A DNA stretch of 50,863 bases from assembly GCA_016235775.1 (NCBI GenBank), contig JACRIU010000005.1, positions 1-50,863 of the forward strand, written 5' to 3'. Of this stretch, positions 17,186-25,104 are shown piece after piece. Made by a program: the position numbers and the translations under genes. The notes beneath the pieces are model-generated. The model saw only the letters and a list, made by a program, of their open reading frames with translations, did no database searches and had not been told where the DNA came from. The stretch is from Hydrogenophilales bacterium. Its GTDB lineage: Bacteria > Pseudomonadota > Gammaproteobacteria > Burkholderiales > Thiobacteraceae. How positions within the stretch are numbered: position 1 is the stretch's first letter; each line of letters opens with the position of its first letter.

Positions 17186-17844
17186 TGTGGTGCATTGGCG
17201 CTCTGAACGAAGAATACCGGCAGCGAATGTACGACCTGCTCGATCTCTATGCCCGTCCGTTCCATCCGAAGGAACCCGTCGTTTGCCTGGACAAGAAGAG
17301 CAAGCAACTGCTCAAGGATTCGCGCCCGCCTATACCGAACCAGCCCGGCTCGCCCGCGAAACAGGATTACGAGTACGTCCGCACCGGCACTTGCAACCTG
17401 TTCGTGGCGGTCGAACCCAAAGGAGGGCGGCGGACGGTAGTCGTTACCGACCATCGAGCAAAGAAAGACTTTGTGGATTTTGTACAGCATCTGGTCGAGC
17501 AGGTTTACACCACGGCGCGGCGCATCCATTTGGTGATGGACAATCTCAACACCCATTTTCGCAAATGCTTCGAGGAAGTGCTCGGTGTCAGACGCGCAAC
17601 GGCGCTGCTGCGACGAGTCGTCTTCCACTACACGCCGAAGCACGCCAGTTGGCTCAATATGGCTGAAATCGAAATCGGCATTCTTGATCGCCAGTGCCTT
17701 GATCGACGCTTGCCCGACCAAGCTACGATCATCACAGAAGTGAATGCCTGGCAGTTGCGTCGTAACACGGAGCAACGTGGCATCGAATGGAAGTTCACCC
17801 GGCAAGATGCAGACACAAAAATGGCTCGACATTATGTTTCGTAA
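17182..17844 (+). CDS. IS630 transposase, catalytic frame (orfB)
   Basis: The frame has 220 residues and carries the DDE catalytic triad: VVCLDKKS (first Asp), HLVMDNLNTH (second Asp) and WLNMAEIEIG (Glu). It is most likely made by -1 ribosomal frameshifting from the upstream frame; the real junction is near 17158. A free start at 17182 would lack DNA binding and could act as a regulator. The stop codon lies inside the right terminal repeat. Confidence 0.9.
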   Translation: MMWCIGALNEEYRQRMYDLLDLYARPFHPKEPVVCLDKKSKQLLKDSRPPIPNQPGSPAKQDYEYVRTGTCNLFVAVEPKGGRRTVVVTDHRAKKDFVDFVQHLVEQVYTTARRIHLVMDNLNTHFRKCFEEVLGVRRATALLRRVVFHYTPKHASWLNMAEIEIGILDRQCLDRRLPDQATIITEVNAWQLRRNTEQRGIEWKFTRQDADTKMARHYVS

Positions 17845-17860
17845 TTTATTGGTTTATATA

Positions 17861-18100
17861 CTAGTCTTTGATAATTTCCCACGTAGTCATGATGATTTGC
17901 TGATCTCGCAGCAAACCTTCACATCTTATGCGGCAGCCCTCGAGCTTTTCGAGTTCTTCGTCTCTAAACGGGTTCCCACCCTGGCGCCGCAGCTTGTAGT
18001 CGCCGCCTTGCGTGCGCAAGATCAGCCCTTCGTGCTCGCTCTTGGTGCCCGCCCAGAGGCGTTTTTTTACCACGAGGCCTTCGAATTTTTCGGTCGCCAT
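17861..18100 (-). CDS. 79-residue protein of unknown function
   Basis: From ATG 18100 the protein reads as a compact basic/beta-rich domain (FEGLVVKKRLWAGTKSEHEG, then DYKLRRQGGNPFRD and CEGLL). This suggests a small OB- or SH3-like barrel, but I do not recognise a named family. The start lies one base after the stop of the cysteine peptidase gene, so it is probably translationally coupled to it. Its stop codon TAG is the IS630 target: insertion at TA kept the TAG because the element begins with G. A partner or chaperone of the peptidase is possible but unproven. Confidence 0.75.
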   Translation of the reverse strand: MATEKFEGLVVKKRLWAGTKSEHEGLILRTQGGDYKLRRQGGNPFRDEELEKLEGCRIRCEGLLRDQQIIMTTWEIIKD

Positions 18101-18101
18101 A

Positions 18102-19664
18102 TCACCGGCTATGAACGCGGCGCAAATGAATGAGTTGCCCGCCCTGCACCGTCGCAATTAATCCAAGCACACGGCGATGCGGGTGCCGCGCTGATTGTTT
18201 GCCCGGCACTTTAGCGGTCAGCGAATAGACCATGCGGCCGGAACGTGCGGACTCAAAAGCCCTCATTTCGTGCGCCTTCGCGCCCTTGCCGTATTGCACG
18301 CCAAAAACACGAATATTGCCGGCGCCCACGCCAAGGCCGGACTCCTTGGCTGCCGCCTTCAACAGCCCGATTATCTCTTTCGGCGCTTCGCCTCCGGCTG
18401 GAACGACGGCGCCCAAGCTTTGCTGCAGTGAAACGCCAACCTGCGTAATGCGCTCGCGCCGGAGCGCCCTGAGCCCGGCCACATTCTGTTTCTGCTTAAA
18501 CGCCGTCTTGTAGGTTTTTGTCCGCGAAAGTGAATGCGGCGCCGCGGCAATGGGGTGGATCGACGGATCGCCCAGCAGATGAAATTGCAGAATGGTTTTC
18601 AGATCGGTGGGGTCGAGATGCGTGTACGCCTGCGCAAACCGATGCCGCGCCTCCAGGGTTGCGCGGCCCAGGGAAGCACCGTTCAGCACCGCCGATATGA
18701 AGTACTGGCAAATGAGATCGGCTTGGCCGTTGCCTTCGCTCGGCCCATACGAAGTGGTCGAGCTTCCGAAAAAACCATAAGCCCCATCCGCCAGATACGT
18801 GCTGCAAATCCCGGATTGCCCTCTGCTGTCGCCAGGGTCGTAAATCTGCGCCCCATAGCAACACTCGGCCGCAACGACTGTGCCATTGGAAATCTTGCCG
18901 GGCAAACGGCTAGCCGAATGCGCGATGGGGTATTGTTCCTCGCCCTTGGGCTGACCATAAAAATGCGGATCGCTCGAACCCCCATGGCAGTTGATGAAAT
19001 GAATGCGGGACGCCAATTGGGCGGGGGGCCATTTCGGGCCCAGCGGCGGAGAAATGTTCAATCTTTCCGTGGAGCCAAACAGCTTTTCCACGGAGAGCTC
19101 GGTGGAGTCTTCCCACTCTTCCGCGCTGATCGCAAAGTACCGCATAAACTCGCCGCGGCTGCGGCTCTTCCATCGCGCCGCCGTTCCCAGCAAGCGCACC
19201 AAATAGGCCGCATCTCCGGCTCCCAGCAAATCAGGCAAGCGCCCCACCACCCGGGTAGGGCCCAAAAAGTCCTTGGGCTTCGCACTAAATCCGGCTTCAC
19301 AGGCATAGGGAAGATCGCTCGGCACGAATTTGTCGTCGTCTCCGTCCGGATCGTAGGCCGGATTGGGAAGCTGTTGATGCGGCACGATATCGGGGCCGCC
19401 CAGAATCAGCAGATAGTCAGGGTGATATTTCGCATAGATGGCGTCTATGGCGTTTTTCACTTGCTGGCAACTGCCCGCATCCGTGACAACCGCCGCTCCA
19501 CAAGGCGCCATGTCCTGCGCGATATCCATCGCGACTACTTGAGTTGCCAGCCCCCGCCGTTGATCGGCCTGAACCAGCTTGTCCAATGCCCGCTCTATCC
19601 GCGCCATACCCTTGCCGTACTTTTTGCCGAGCGCCGCGCGGTTAGTCACAATTATTTTGTCCAT
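18102..19664 (-). CDS. clan-CD cysteine peptidase, C25 (gingipain)/caspase-like, candidate eCIS cargo
   Basis: The 520-residue protein has the caspase-fold signature of a His-Gly after a beta strand (HFINCHGGSSD, His about 227) and a Cys after the next strand (VVAAECCYGA, Cys about 268/269). It also has the C25-typical closing motif FHLLGDPSIHP near 365. The N-terminal part includes YLLILGGPDIVPH, where C25 enzymes also carry a GG-x-D-xxP strand. No signal peptide is present, unlike secreted gingipains, so cytoplasmic action or particle loading is implied. The last 150 residues contain a separate alpha/beta segment of unknown role. The ATG 19664 is preceded by aggaga. Cleavage specificity cannot be read from the sequence. 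Confidence 0.8.
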   Translation of the reverse strand: MDKIIVTNRAALGKKYGKGMARIERALDKLVQADQRRGLATQVVAMDIAQDMAPCGAAVVTDAGSCQQVKNAIDAIYAKYHPDYLLILGGPDIVPHQQLPNPAYDPDGDDDKFVPSDLPYACEAGFSAKPKDFLGPTRVVGRLPDLLGAGDAAYLVRLLGTAARWKSRSRGEFMRYFAISAEEWEDSTELSVEKLFGSTERLNISPPLGPKWPPAQLASRIHFINCHGGSSDPHFYGQPKGEEQYPIAHSASRLPGKISNGTVVAAECCYGAQIYDPGDSRGQSGICSTYLADGAYGFFGSSTTSYGPSEGNGQADLICQYFISAVLNGASLGRATLEARHRFAQAYTHLDPTDLKTILQFHLLGDPSIHPIAAAPHSLSRTKTYKTAFKQKQNVAGLRALRRERITQVGVSLQQSLGAVVPAGGEAPKEIIGLLKAAAKESGLGVGAGNIRVFGVQYGKGAKAHEMRAFESARSGRMVYSLTAKVPGKQSARHPHRRVLGLIATVQGGQLIHLRRVHSR

Positions 19665-19700
19665 GCTTTCTCCTGCATTCGAGTCGATGCCAAGCGCAAA

Positions 19701-20516
19701 TCACGCGGCCGCCGCTACGCCCCCGCTCCAAAAGAAATGTCCATCGCCGTCGCCATACCACACCGGATTGCCATTGACCGGCTCGCCATCCCGCACCACC
19801 AAAAAGTATTCCAGTTGGGTGCCCGGCGGTACCGTCTGATGTATCGCGGCACGCGTGTTCGGCGCGCCGCTGCGAATATTCAGTTTCACCGCCGCCGTCA
19901 CGGTTCCATGCTCATTCGTGAACGGCGCCGCAGGCACAACCGCGGCTGTCCCGGTGCACGCCTGGTGCTCGCTGACGATGTCTCGCAACAACTGGTCGTA
20001 GGTGCGGCGGCTATGGGCCAGCCCGGTGACAGGATCGGTCTTGCGATGCGGGTCCAGAAAAAAATGCCCCACCACCTTGCTCGCCGGATCCAGGCCGAAC
20101 TTGTAGCAGATATAAGCGATCAGCCACACATACTTCTTGTACGCTTCATCCGCATTGATGCGGTCGCCGTAGCAATATTCGACGCCGATGGCCGCATCGT
20201 TGGCGTTGAAGCCGAATAGCTGGTTGTCGGCTTCGAGCTTGTACAACACATGCCACGCCTTCTCCGGGATCGCGGCTTCCACCGCCGGGATGCACTCGAT
20301 AATCTCCCGATCGTCCACGAAGAGATGGGCGGAAGCGGACATCTCATCCCGGCTATTTTCGTAATACTTAACGTTCTGCGCCGCGGTCGAATTGGGATTG
20401 CCCGTGTCGTGCGCCACCACAAATTTCACGCCGGGCGAGATCGGCAAGCCGGAGCGCCGTTTGGAGGGCTTGCCCAGATAGCGGGTGGTAATGTGATATT
20501 TCATTTCGAAAGCCAT
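19701..20516 (-). CDS. N-acetylmuramoyl-L-alanine amidase with SH3-like C-terminus
   Basis: The 271-residue protein has an amidase_2 (T7-lysozyme-like) domain. The zinc ligands appear as VVAHDTGN (His36) and VGHFFLDPHRKTDP, with the conserved HLFVDD strand and IGVEYCYGD between them. It would hydrolyse the bond between MurNAc and L-Ala in peptidoglycan. The C-terminal 80 residues resemble a bacterial SH3 domain (LNIRSGAPNT...NPVWYGDGDGHFFW). No signal peptide is present. Together with the holin-like gene immediately upstream (one base between stop and start), it forms a plausible endolysin/holin pair for releasing particles. Alternatively it could be an injected cell-wall toxin. Confidence 0.88.
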   Translation of the reverse strand: MAFEMKYHITTRYLGKPSKRRSGLPISPGVKFVVAHDTGNPNSTAAQNVKYYENSRDEMSASAHLFVDDREIIECIPAVEAAIPEKAWHVLYKLEADNQLFGFNANDAAIGVEYCYGDRINADEAYKKYVWLIAYICYKFGLDPASKVVGHFFLDPHRKTDPVTGLAHSRRTYDQLLRDIVSEHQACTGTAAVVPAAPFTNEHGTVTAAVKLNIRSGAPNTRAAIHQTVPPGTQLEYFLVVRDGEPVNGNPVWYGDGDGHFFWSGGVAAAA

Positions 20517-20519
20517 GGC

Positions 20520-20903
20520 TCACCCCATCGCCGGCGTGTTGTCGGCGTCATTTGCTACGGGCTTGGCGCCGCCATCGGCCGGCAGATACTTCTTCACGAA
20601 GGCTTCGATGAAATCGGTTCCCGCATACCCGGCGGCGAGCAATGTGACGATCATCTGCCGATCCACCTTCGTCACGGCGCCACTGTCCGGCGTGGTGGCA
20701 ATAATCGCCAGCGCGCCGGCCGTGAATCCGATCATCAAGCTGATCAAGAGCGTGCTCAACTCGAATAACTGGCCAAATGACTTGCTCTCCGCCGCTGCTT
20801 GGTCGTGTACCTTTTTCAGCCCGGTGACGACCCTTATCCCTTGGCCCAGCATCCCCAATAGCCCACCCAAAAGCAGTTGCAGTATCCATTGTTCGGTACT
20901 CAT
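20520..20903 (-). CDS. holin-like small membrane protein
   Basis: The 127-residue protein has three hydrophobic segments: WILQLLLGGLLGMLGQGI near the start, LSTLLISLMIGFTAGALAII in the middle, and a weaker IVTLLAAGYAGTDFIEAFV. A charged tail follows. A strong aaggaggcg site precedes the ATG. Size, membrane topology and a position directly ahead of a leaderless amidase are what one expects of a class I holin. No holin family is recognised with certainty, so the function is inferred from context. Confidence 0.7.
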   Translation of the reverse strand: MSTEQWILQLLLGGLLGMLGQGIRVVTGLKKVHDQAAAESKSFGQLFELSTLLISLMIGFTAGALAIIATTPDSGAVTKVDRQMIVTLLAAGYAGTDFIEAFVKKYLPADGGAKPVANDADNTPAMG

Positions 20904-20980
20904 ATCGCCTCCTTATTGGCCAACACATTCGTTAATGGCGCAGCAAACACTCCTGTTGCAAATCTGCACCGCAAATATCA

Positions 20981-21277
20981 TCACGCAAAAAGCGCGGCCA
21001 GGGACGGCACCAGCTTGGCGATGCCGACAGCCGTCCGCCCAAGGGCAACGATATTTGCTTTCAGATTCGCTTGCGCAAGGTTCGCGGCTGAGGCCTGCTC
21101 GACCACGGTCAGCAGCTTGCTGTAGTCCGCAAAAGAGACCTTGGGAACCGAATCCTTGATATCCGCCATCGACAGCGCGAGAAGATCACGCAACGCCTTC
21201 TTGTAAGGCCCTTCATTCAGCGCGGCATCCGCCGCCTGCAATGCGCGCTCTAAGTCATCATCAAAATCGTCGGGCAT
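20981..21277 (-). CDS. 98-residue helical protein of unknown function
   Basis: The protein has an acidic start (MPDDFDDDLERALQAADAAL) followed by Ala/Leu-rich helices ending IAKLVPSLAALFA. There is no signal peptide or clear membrane span, although the C-terminus is hydrophobic. A ggagaga ribosome site supports the ATG. It lies between a lipoprotein gene and the holin-like gene in the same orientation. I do not recognise the family. Confidence 0.65.
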   Translation of the reverse strand: MPDDFDDDLERALQAADAALNEGPYKKALRDLLALSMADIKDSVPKVSFADYSKLLTVVEQASAANLAQANLKANIVALGRTAVGIAKLVPSLAALFA

Positions 21278-21304
21278 GGCACTCTCTCCATTTGGGTTGA
21301 ATAG

Positions 21305-21973
21305 TTACTGCTTGTTGATCTTTTCAAAAATCGCCTTCAATTTCGCAATCGCATCTTCAACATCCTTTGCCGTGCCAAGCGCGTGCTCCACTTGCTTGTC
21401 CAGACCGAGCGCCGAGTCGCCCACCTTTTGCCGGAAATCCTTCAGCCCGGCTTTGGCAAGCAATTCATCCTGCACCGAGTTCACTTTCGCAATGGATGCC
21501 AGATGGGCCGTCAACACCGAATTGGCTTGCTGCATTTGCGCATAGGCCATATCCAGCTCCTGCAGCCGCGCCTTGCGCGCCTCCTCAACCGGCGCGGCCA
21601 ACTCCTGCTTTTGTTTTTCTACCCGGGACGAAATCGCGAGAACGGTTTTACGCATTTCATCGTAGACACGATCCTTGTCGGCTTGGGTGGCATTGGGCCC
21701 CAAGGCCTTGGCCAGGTCTTGCGACAGCCTCGGGCCAACCCCGTCGATGGCGGCCTTAACATAAGCAGGGATCACCACTTGCTCGACATAACGCTCAATG
21801 CGCTCGATGTCTCGATCGTGGAGCAGATCGATGGCTTTACGATGCGAGCGCTGCACTTCAAGTAAATCGCGGCCGAGCGTAGCGGATAACTCGACGCTTT
21901 GCTGCGGCACTTGTGCGCAGCCAACCGCCAATAGGGAGAGGATGGCAATCGTCAACCAACGGATGAGATTCAT
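21305..21973 (-). CDS. coiled-coil lipoprotein
   Basis: The 222-residue protein starts with a lipoprotein signal ending in the lipobox LAVGC (Cys19), so it should be lipid-anchored after Lsp processing. The mature part is almost entirely charged heptad-like helix (LLHDRDIERIERYVEQVV, EEARKARLQELDMAYAQM), consistent with a long coiled coil across the periplasm. A strong aaaggag site precedes the ATG. Next to holin-like and amidase genes, it could act as an outer-membrane spanin-type partner or a particle docking/release factor. Neither role is shown by sequence alone. Confidence 0.75.
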   Translation of the reverse strand: MNLIRWLTIAILSLLAVGCAQVPQQSVELSATLGRDLLEVQRSHRKAIDLLHDRDIERIERYVEQVVIPAYVKAAIDGVGPRLSQDLAKALGPNATQADKDRVYDEMRKTVLAISSRVEKQKQELAAPVEEARKARLQELDMAYAQMQQANSVLTAHLASIAKVNSVQDELLAKAGLKDFRQKVGDSALGLDKQVEHALGTAKDVEDAIAKLKAIFEKINKQ

Positions 21974-22032
21974 TGTTGCTCCTTTGTATGTTTTGGGTGA
22001 AACGCTGTTTTACCGGCTCGCAGCCGCGTACC

Positions 22033-25000
22033 TCAGTAACCTGCACTCCCTATATTTTTCACGCTGTCTTGTATTGGCTGCTCATCCGGCGTTGGTTTTT
22101 TCTTCTTTTCCCATGCCCCTCCAACTTCTTCAAGAACATGTGCCTTGAACGCAATTTCCCTGACAAGCTTCCGCTCTGCATTAAGCGCTTTAAGCCGGAT
22201 GGGATCGGGGTTGGCTTGCTTTTCAAGCGCAATCTGTTCAGCGCCCTTCGCCTTTGGCGAACTGCCGTAATCGGCATTAACTTTGTAATAAACAACTTTG
22301 TCCTTTTTAACCCATTCCTTGACTGACCTTTCGACATTCCTTAGATGATCTCCATTTGCCTTGTTTGTAATCGGCGTCAGGTTGTGCATCTTTCCCTTCC
22401 CGCCTAAATTGTTGTTCAGAAGGTGTCCAAGCACATAATTGGGTTCGCCTGTTCCGTGCCGCATCGGCTTGAGGTCCTCCCACAATGGCCACGAGTCGTC
22501 TACCCCCGTCCCAGGCTCGTTGTGCTTGGTGAGTATTTTCGCCTCCATCTCGCTCGCACCTAAATTCGGTTCTATCGGGCCATACTTGACCACGGAAGGC
22601 GGCAGCTTTTGCCCCTTGGCAAGCGGCAATTTAGGCAGCAGCGCTGCAAGCTTGTTATACAAAATTATCTTCTGATTGCCATGCGTCTCGGCATCCACGC
22701 CAGAAGGACGGGATTTCGCCAAATCGGCTGCGTGCTGTTTAGCGGCAGCCAATGTAGTCGCATCCGCACTCGCCGGAGGAATGGCATCGAGATATTCTAC
22801 GATCGTTTTCTTTTCACTTTGGACATAGAGCGTTGCATTTTCTTGGCTCCCCTCAAAGAAAATCGTGTGCTTTTCTCCATTCACCTCAAACGGCGTCTTC
22901 TGCTTCCACCACTCAACGAGCGCGCCAACCGCTGCCTTGCCCTTCGCCAACAGCGCTGCCGCTTTCCGCACGATAAAATTCACCACCTTGTTAAGCGCTT
23001 TATCCACCGCACCGCGGATTTTCTCGATGATCTCGCGGATGCGGTCGGCGATGCCGCCCAGGCCGATCAGCGAAGCCAGAAAGCCGATCAACACCGGGAT
23101 CGCGCGCGCCATGGTTTTTTCCACATAGTCGGCGGCGGCGCCGATCTTGCCGGCGGCGATGTTGGCAATGGAGTCGAACACGGCATTGGCGAGCTCCGCG
23201 ATTTGCTTCGCGCGTTCGACGAAAAACACCACCGTGTCGTAAATCGTCTTGATCGCCTGAATCACCGCGCCGACCGGGTTGAACATGGTGGCGATTTTAG
23301 TCACTGCGGCCGTGACCACCTTGGTCACGACCCAGTCGCGGATGCCGCCGATCACGGTCTCATACAGGTTGTCGGCGTATTCCAGTATCTTTTCCCACGC
23401 CGCCGCCAGGCCTTTGGTGACAACCGTCACGAGCAGATCGACGCCTTTTTCTATCGCCGCCATGCGCGATTCGCCCACCACCTTGACCAGCTTCGCGCGT
23501 AGCGCGGTGTAGGTCAGCCCCAGGATTTGCATAATCAGTGAAACGATGCCGCCGAGATCGAATTTTTGCGGCAACTGCACGCCCGCCTTGGCCAGGGTGC
23601 CGAACAACCAATCCATGAGCCCCTTTTTCAGATGCTCCAGAATATTGGAGGAAAATTGCTGAAAACCCTGCTTGACCGCCGCGAGCAGATTGCCGAGAAA
23701 GCCGATCGGATTCTCGATGATTTGGTTGACGACATTGCCTGCCTTGCGCACCACGGCCAGCACTTGCTGGCCCAAGGGGCCGGCCAGGGCCATTGCCCCT
23801 TCGAACACGAATTCCAGCACCTTCCTGCCGGCCGAGACGGCGAAGTTTTTCAGGCGCTGGGCCGGCGCTGTAAACACGGCCACGATACGATCGAACGATT
23901 CGCCGGGACTCCAAATACTTACGGCATCCACCGCGGTATTGAAGAGTTGCTTAATCTTTTCCCAGGTCAAATCCAGCAGCGCGATCTGTTCCTGCAACCA
24001 GGCAGCCGTTTTTTCGATCGCGCCGGATTTTTGCAGGTTCTCAAAAATCGCGTCGCCGCCAGGCACGAGATCGAGCACGCCACGCGTGATATTGGCCGCC
24101 GAGCGTTCAACCGGCTGTTTGGTGATCGGGTCACGCCCTAATACCACCGTCAACAGGGAATAACCGGGCATTTTTTTCACCCAGCCACGGACGCGCTCCA
24201 ACACCTCGCCAATGATGCCGGAGGGCGCCGCTTCCGCCGCTTCGCGCTGCACCTTGGGCGTGGTCGATGCGATCTCGAGCGCAGGCTGGCGCCGCACCGC
24301 GCCGCCTTGCTGCACGACATGGGTCAGCTCGTGCGCCATCAGCGGCATATCGCTTGCACGCTCGTTGGGGCCGAGCCAGATATGGTTGCCGTAGGTGAAG
24401 GCGCGCGCGCCAAGCTCGCCGGCGTCGGCGCGGTCTTGCGGTGTTTCGTGCACCCGCACCCCGGAAAAATCGCGGCCAAAGCGCGGCTCCATGAAGCCGC
24501 GCACCGGGCTCGGCAAACTCTCGCCCGAGGCCGGGCTGACGATGCGCGAGGCAAGCGCGCTGTTGGAAACCTCGCTGGGCGCCGGCGCAGCCGCCTTGCG
24601 CCGCACCGTTTCGGTCTCGCCTGATTCCTCCTTGCTTGGCTCAGGCCAGGGTTCGGGCAGCGCATCCGAAACCTTTGCGCCGCCCGCCTGCTTGGGCTTG
24701 TCCTCATCATCCGGCACCGTAGCCGGCGCTTCCAAGCGCTGCACCTTTTTTTTCTTTTCTTCTTCCTCGACCTCGTCCGGCTTAGGCTGCTCTTTCCGTT
24801 GCACGCCGCCACTCGGCGTTGCCGGTGCGGCGAGGGCGGTAGCCGGCGCCGGCATGCGCATCACGCGCTCCGACATGGCGTCCGCTTCGCGCTCGTGGGC
24901 ATCGTTCACCGCCCCCACGGCCAGCTTGGGTTGCACCATGGATAAACGCAGGATCGGGTGCAAAGCGGCGCGCGTCGCCTCGCTCGTGCGCTGCAGCGGC

Positions 25001-25065
25001 GCGGCCGGAGCGGGCTGTCGCCGCACGGCCGGCTTGGCGTGCTGGGGTGAAACCAGCGCTTTCAC
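22033..25065 (-). CDS. DUF4157 eCIS-associated polymorphic toxin with nuclease-like C-terminus
   Basis: The 1010-residue protein begins with a basic/proline-rich leader and the EREADAMSERVM signature near 58. The DUF4157 domain carries a metallopeptidase-like MAHELTHVVQQ (HELTH at 245-249). Residues about 290-740 are long hydrophobic/amphipathic helices. The C-terminal 130 residues hold a beta-beta-alpha-metal (HNH/endonuclease-type) pattern: YVLGHLLNNN (His 881), then HNLTPITNKANGDH. DUF4157 is frequently linked to eCIS loci and precedes many toxin domains. A GTG start at 25065 with ggag upstream is used. No immunity gene is obvious beside it. The enzyme class of the C-terminus is inferred from the motif. 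Confidence 0.85.
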   Translation of the reverse strand: MKALVSPQHAKPAVRRQPAPAAPLQRTSEATRAALHPILRLSMVQPKLAVGAVNDAHEREADAMSERVMRMPAPATALAAPATPSGGVQRKEQPKPDEVEEEEKKKKVQRLEAPATVPDDEDKPKQAGGAKVSDALPEPWPEPSKEESGETETVRRKAAAPAPSEVSNSALASRIVSPASGESLPSPVRGFMEPRFGRDFSGVRVHETPQDRADAGELGARAFTYGNHIWLGPNERASDMPLMAHELTHVVQQGGAVRRQPALEIASTTPKVQREAAEAAPSGIIGEVLERVRGWVKKMPGYSLLTVVLGRDPITKQPVERSAANITRGVLDLVPGGDAIFENLQKSGAIEKTAAWLQEQIALLDLTWEKIKQLFNTAVDAVSIWSPGESFDRIVAVFTAPAQRLKNFAVSAGRKVLEFVFEGAMALAGPLGQQVLAVVRKAGNVVNQIIENPIGFLGNLLAAVKQGFQQFSSNILEHLKKGLMDWLFGTLAKAGVQLPQKFDLGGIVSLIMQILGLTYTALRAKLVKVVGESRMAAIEKGVDLLVTVVTKGLAAAWEKILEYADNLYETVIGGIRDWVVTKVVTAAVTKIATMFNPVGAVIQAIKTIYDTVVFFVERAKQIAELANAVFDSIANIAAGKIGAAADYVEKTMARAIPVLIGFLASLIGLGGIADRIREIIEKIRGAVDKALNKVVNFIVRKAAALLAKGKAAVGALVEWWKQKTPFEVNGEKHTIFFEGSQENATLYVQSEKKTIVEYLDAIPPASADATTLAAAKQHAADLAKSRPSGVDAETHGNQKIILYNKLAALLPKLPLAKGQKLPPSVVKYGPIEPNLGASEMEAKILTKHNEPGTGVDDSWPLWEDLKPMRHGTGEPNYVLGHLLNNNLGGKGKMHNLTPITNKANGDHLRNVERSVKEWVKKDKVVYYKVNADYGSSPKAKGAEQIALEKQANPDPIRLKALNAERKLVREIAFKAHVLEEVGGAWEKKKKPTPDEQPIQDSVKNIGSAGY

Positions 25066-25104
25066 GATACGGACTCCAGTTTTGGCATCACTGTTGTTCC
25101 CAGG

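Larger units (their letters stand above)
16671..17861 (+). mobile_element. IS630-family insertion sequence, complete
   Basis: The element is 1191 bp with 28-base terminal inverted repeats at 16671-16698 and 17834-17861 that match at 22 of 28 positions without gaps. Both outer ends start GTATA and the inner parts share AAACAT. It is flanked by TA duplications (16669-16670 and 17862-17863). Removing it restores the palindromic target ACTAGT. IS630 is known to insert at the TA of CTAG, so target and family agree. It carries two frames forming one DDE transposase. Confidence 0.9.

Noticed and set aside
18534..20219. 561-residue open frame on the plus strand
   Set aside because: It runs antisense to the cysteine peptidase and amidase genes, whose motifs are clear. 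Its composition is Arg-rich without domains.
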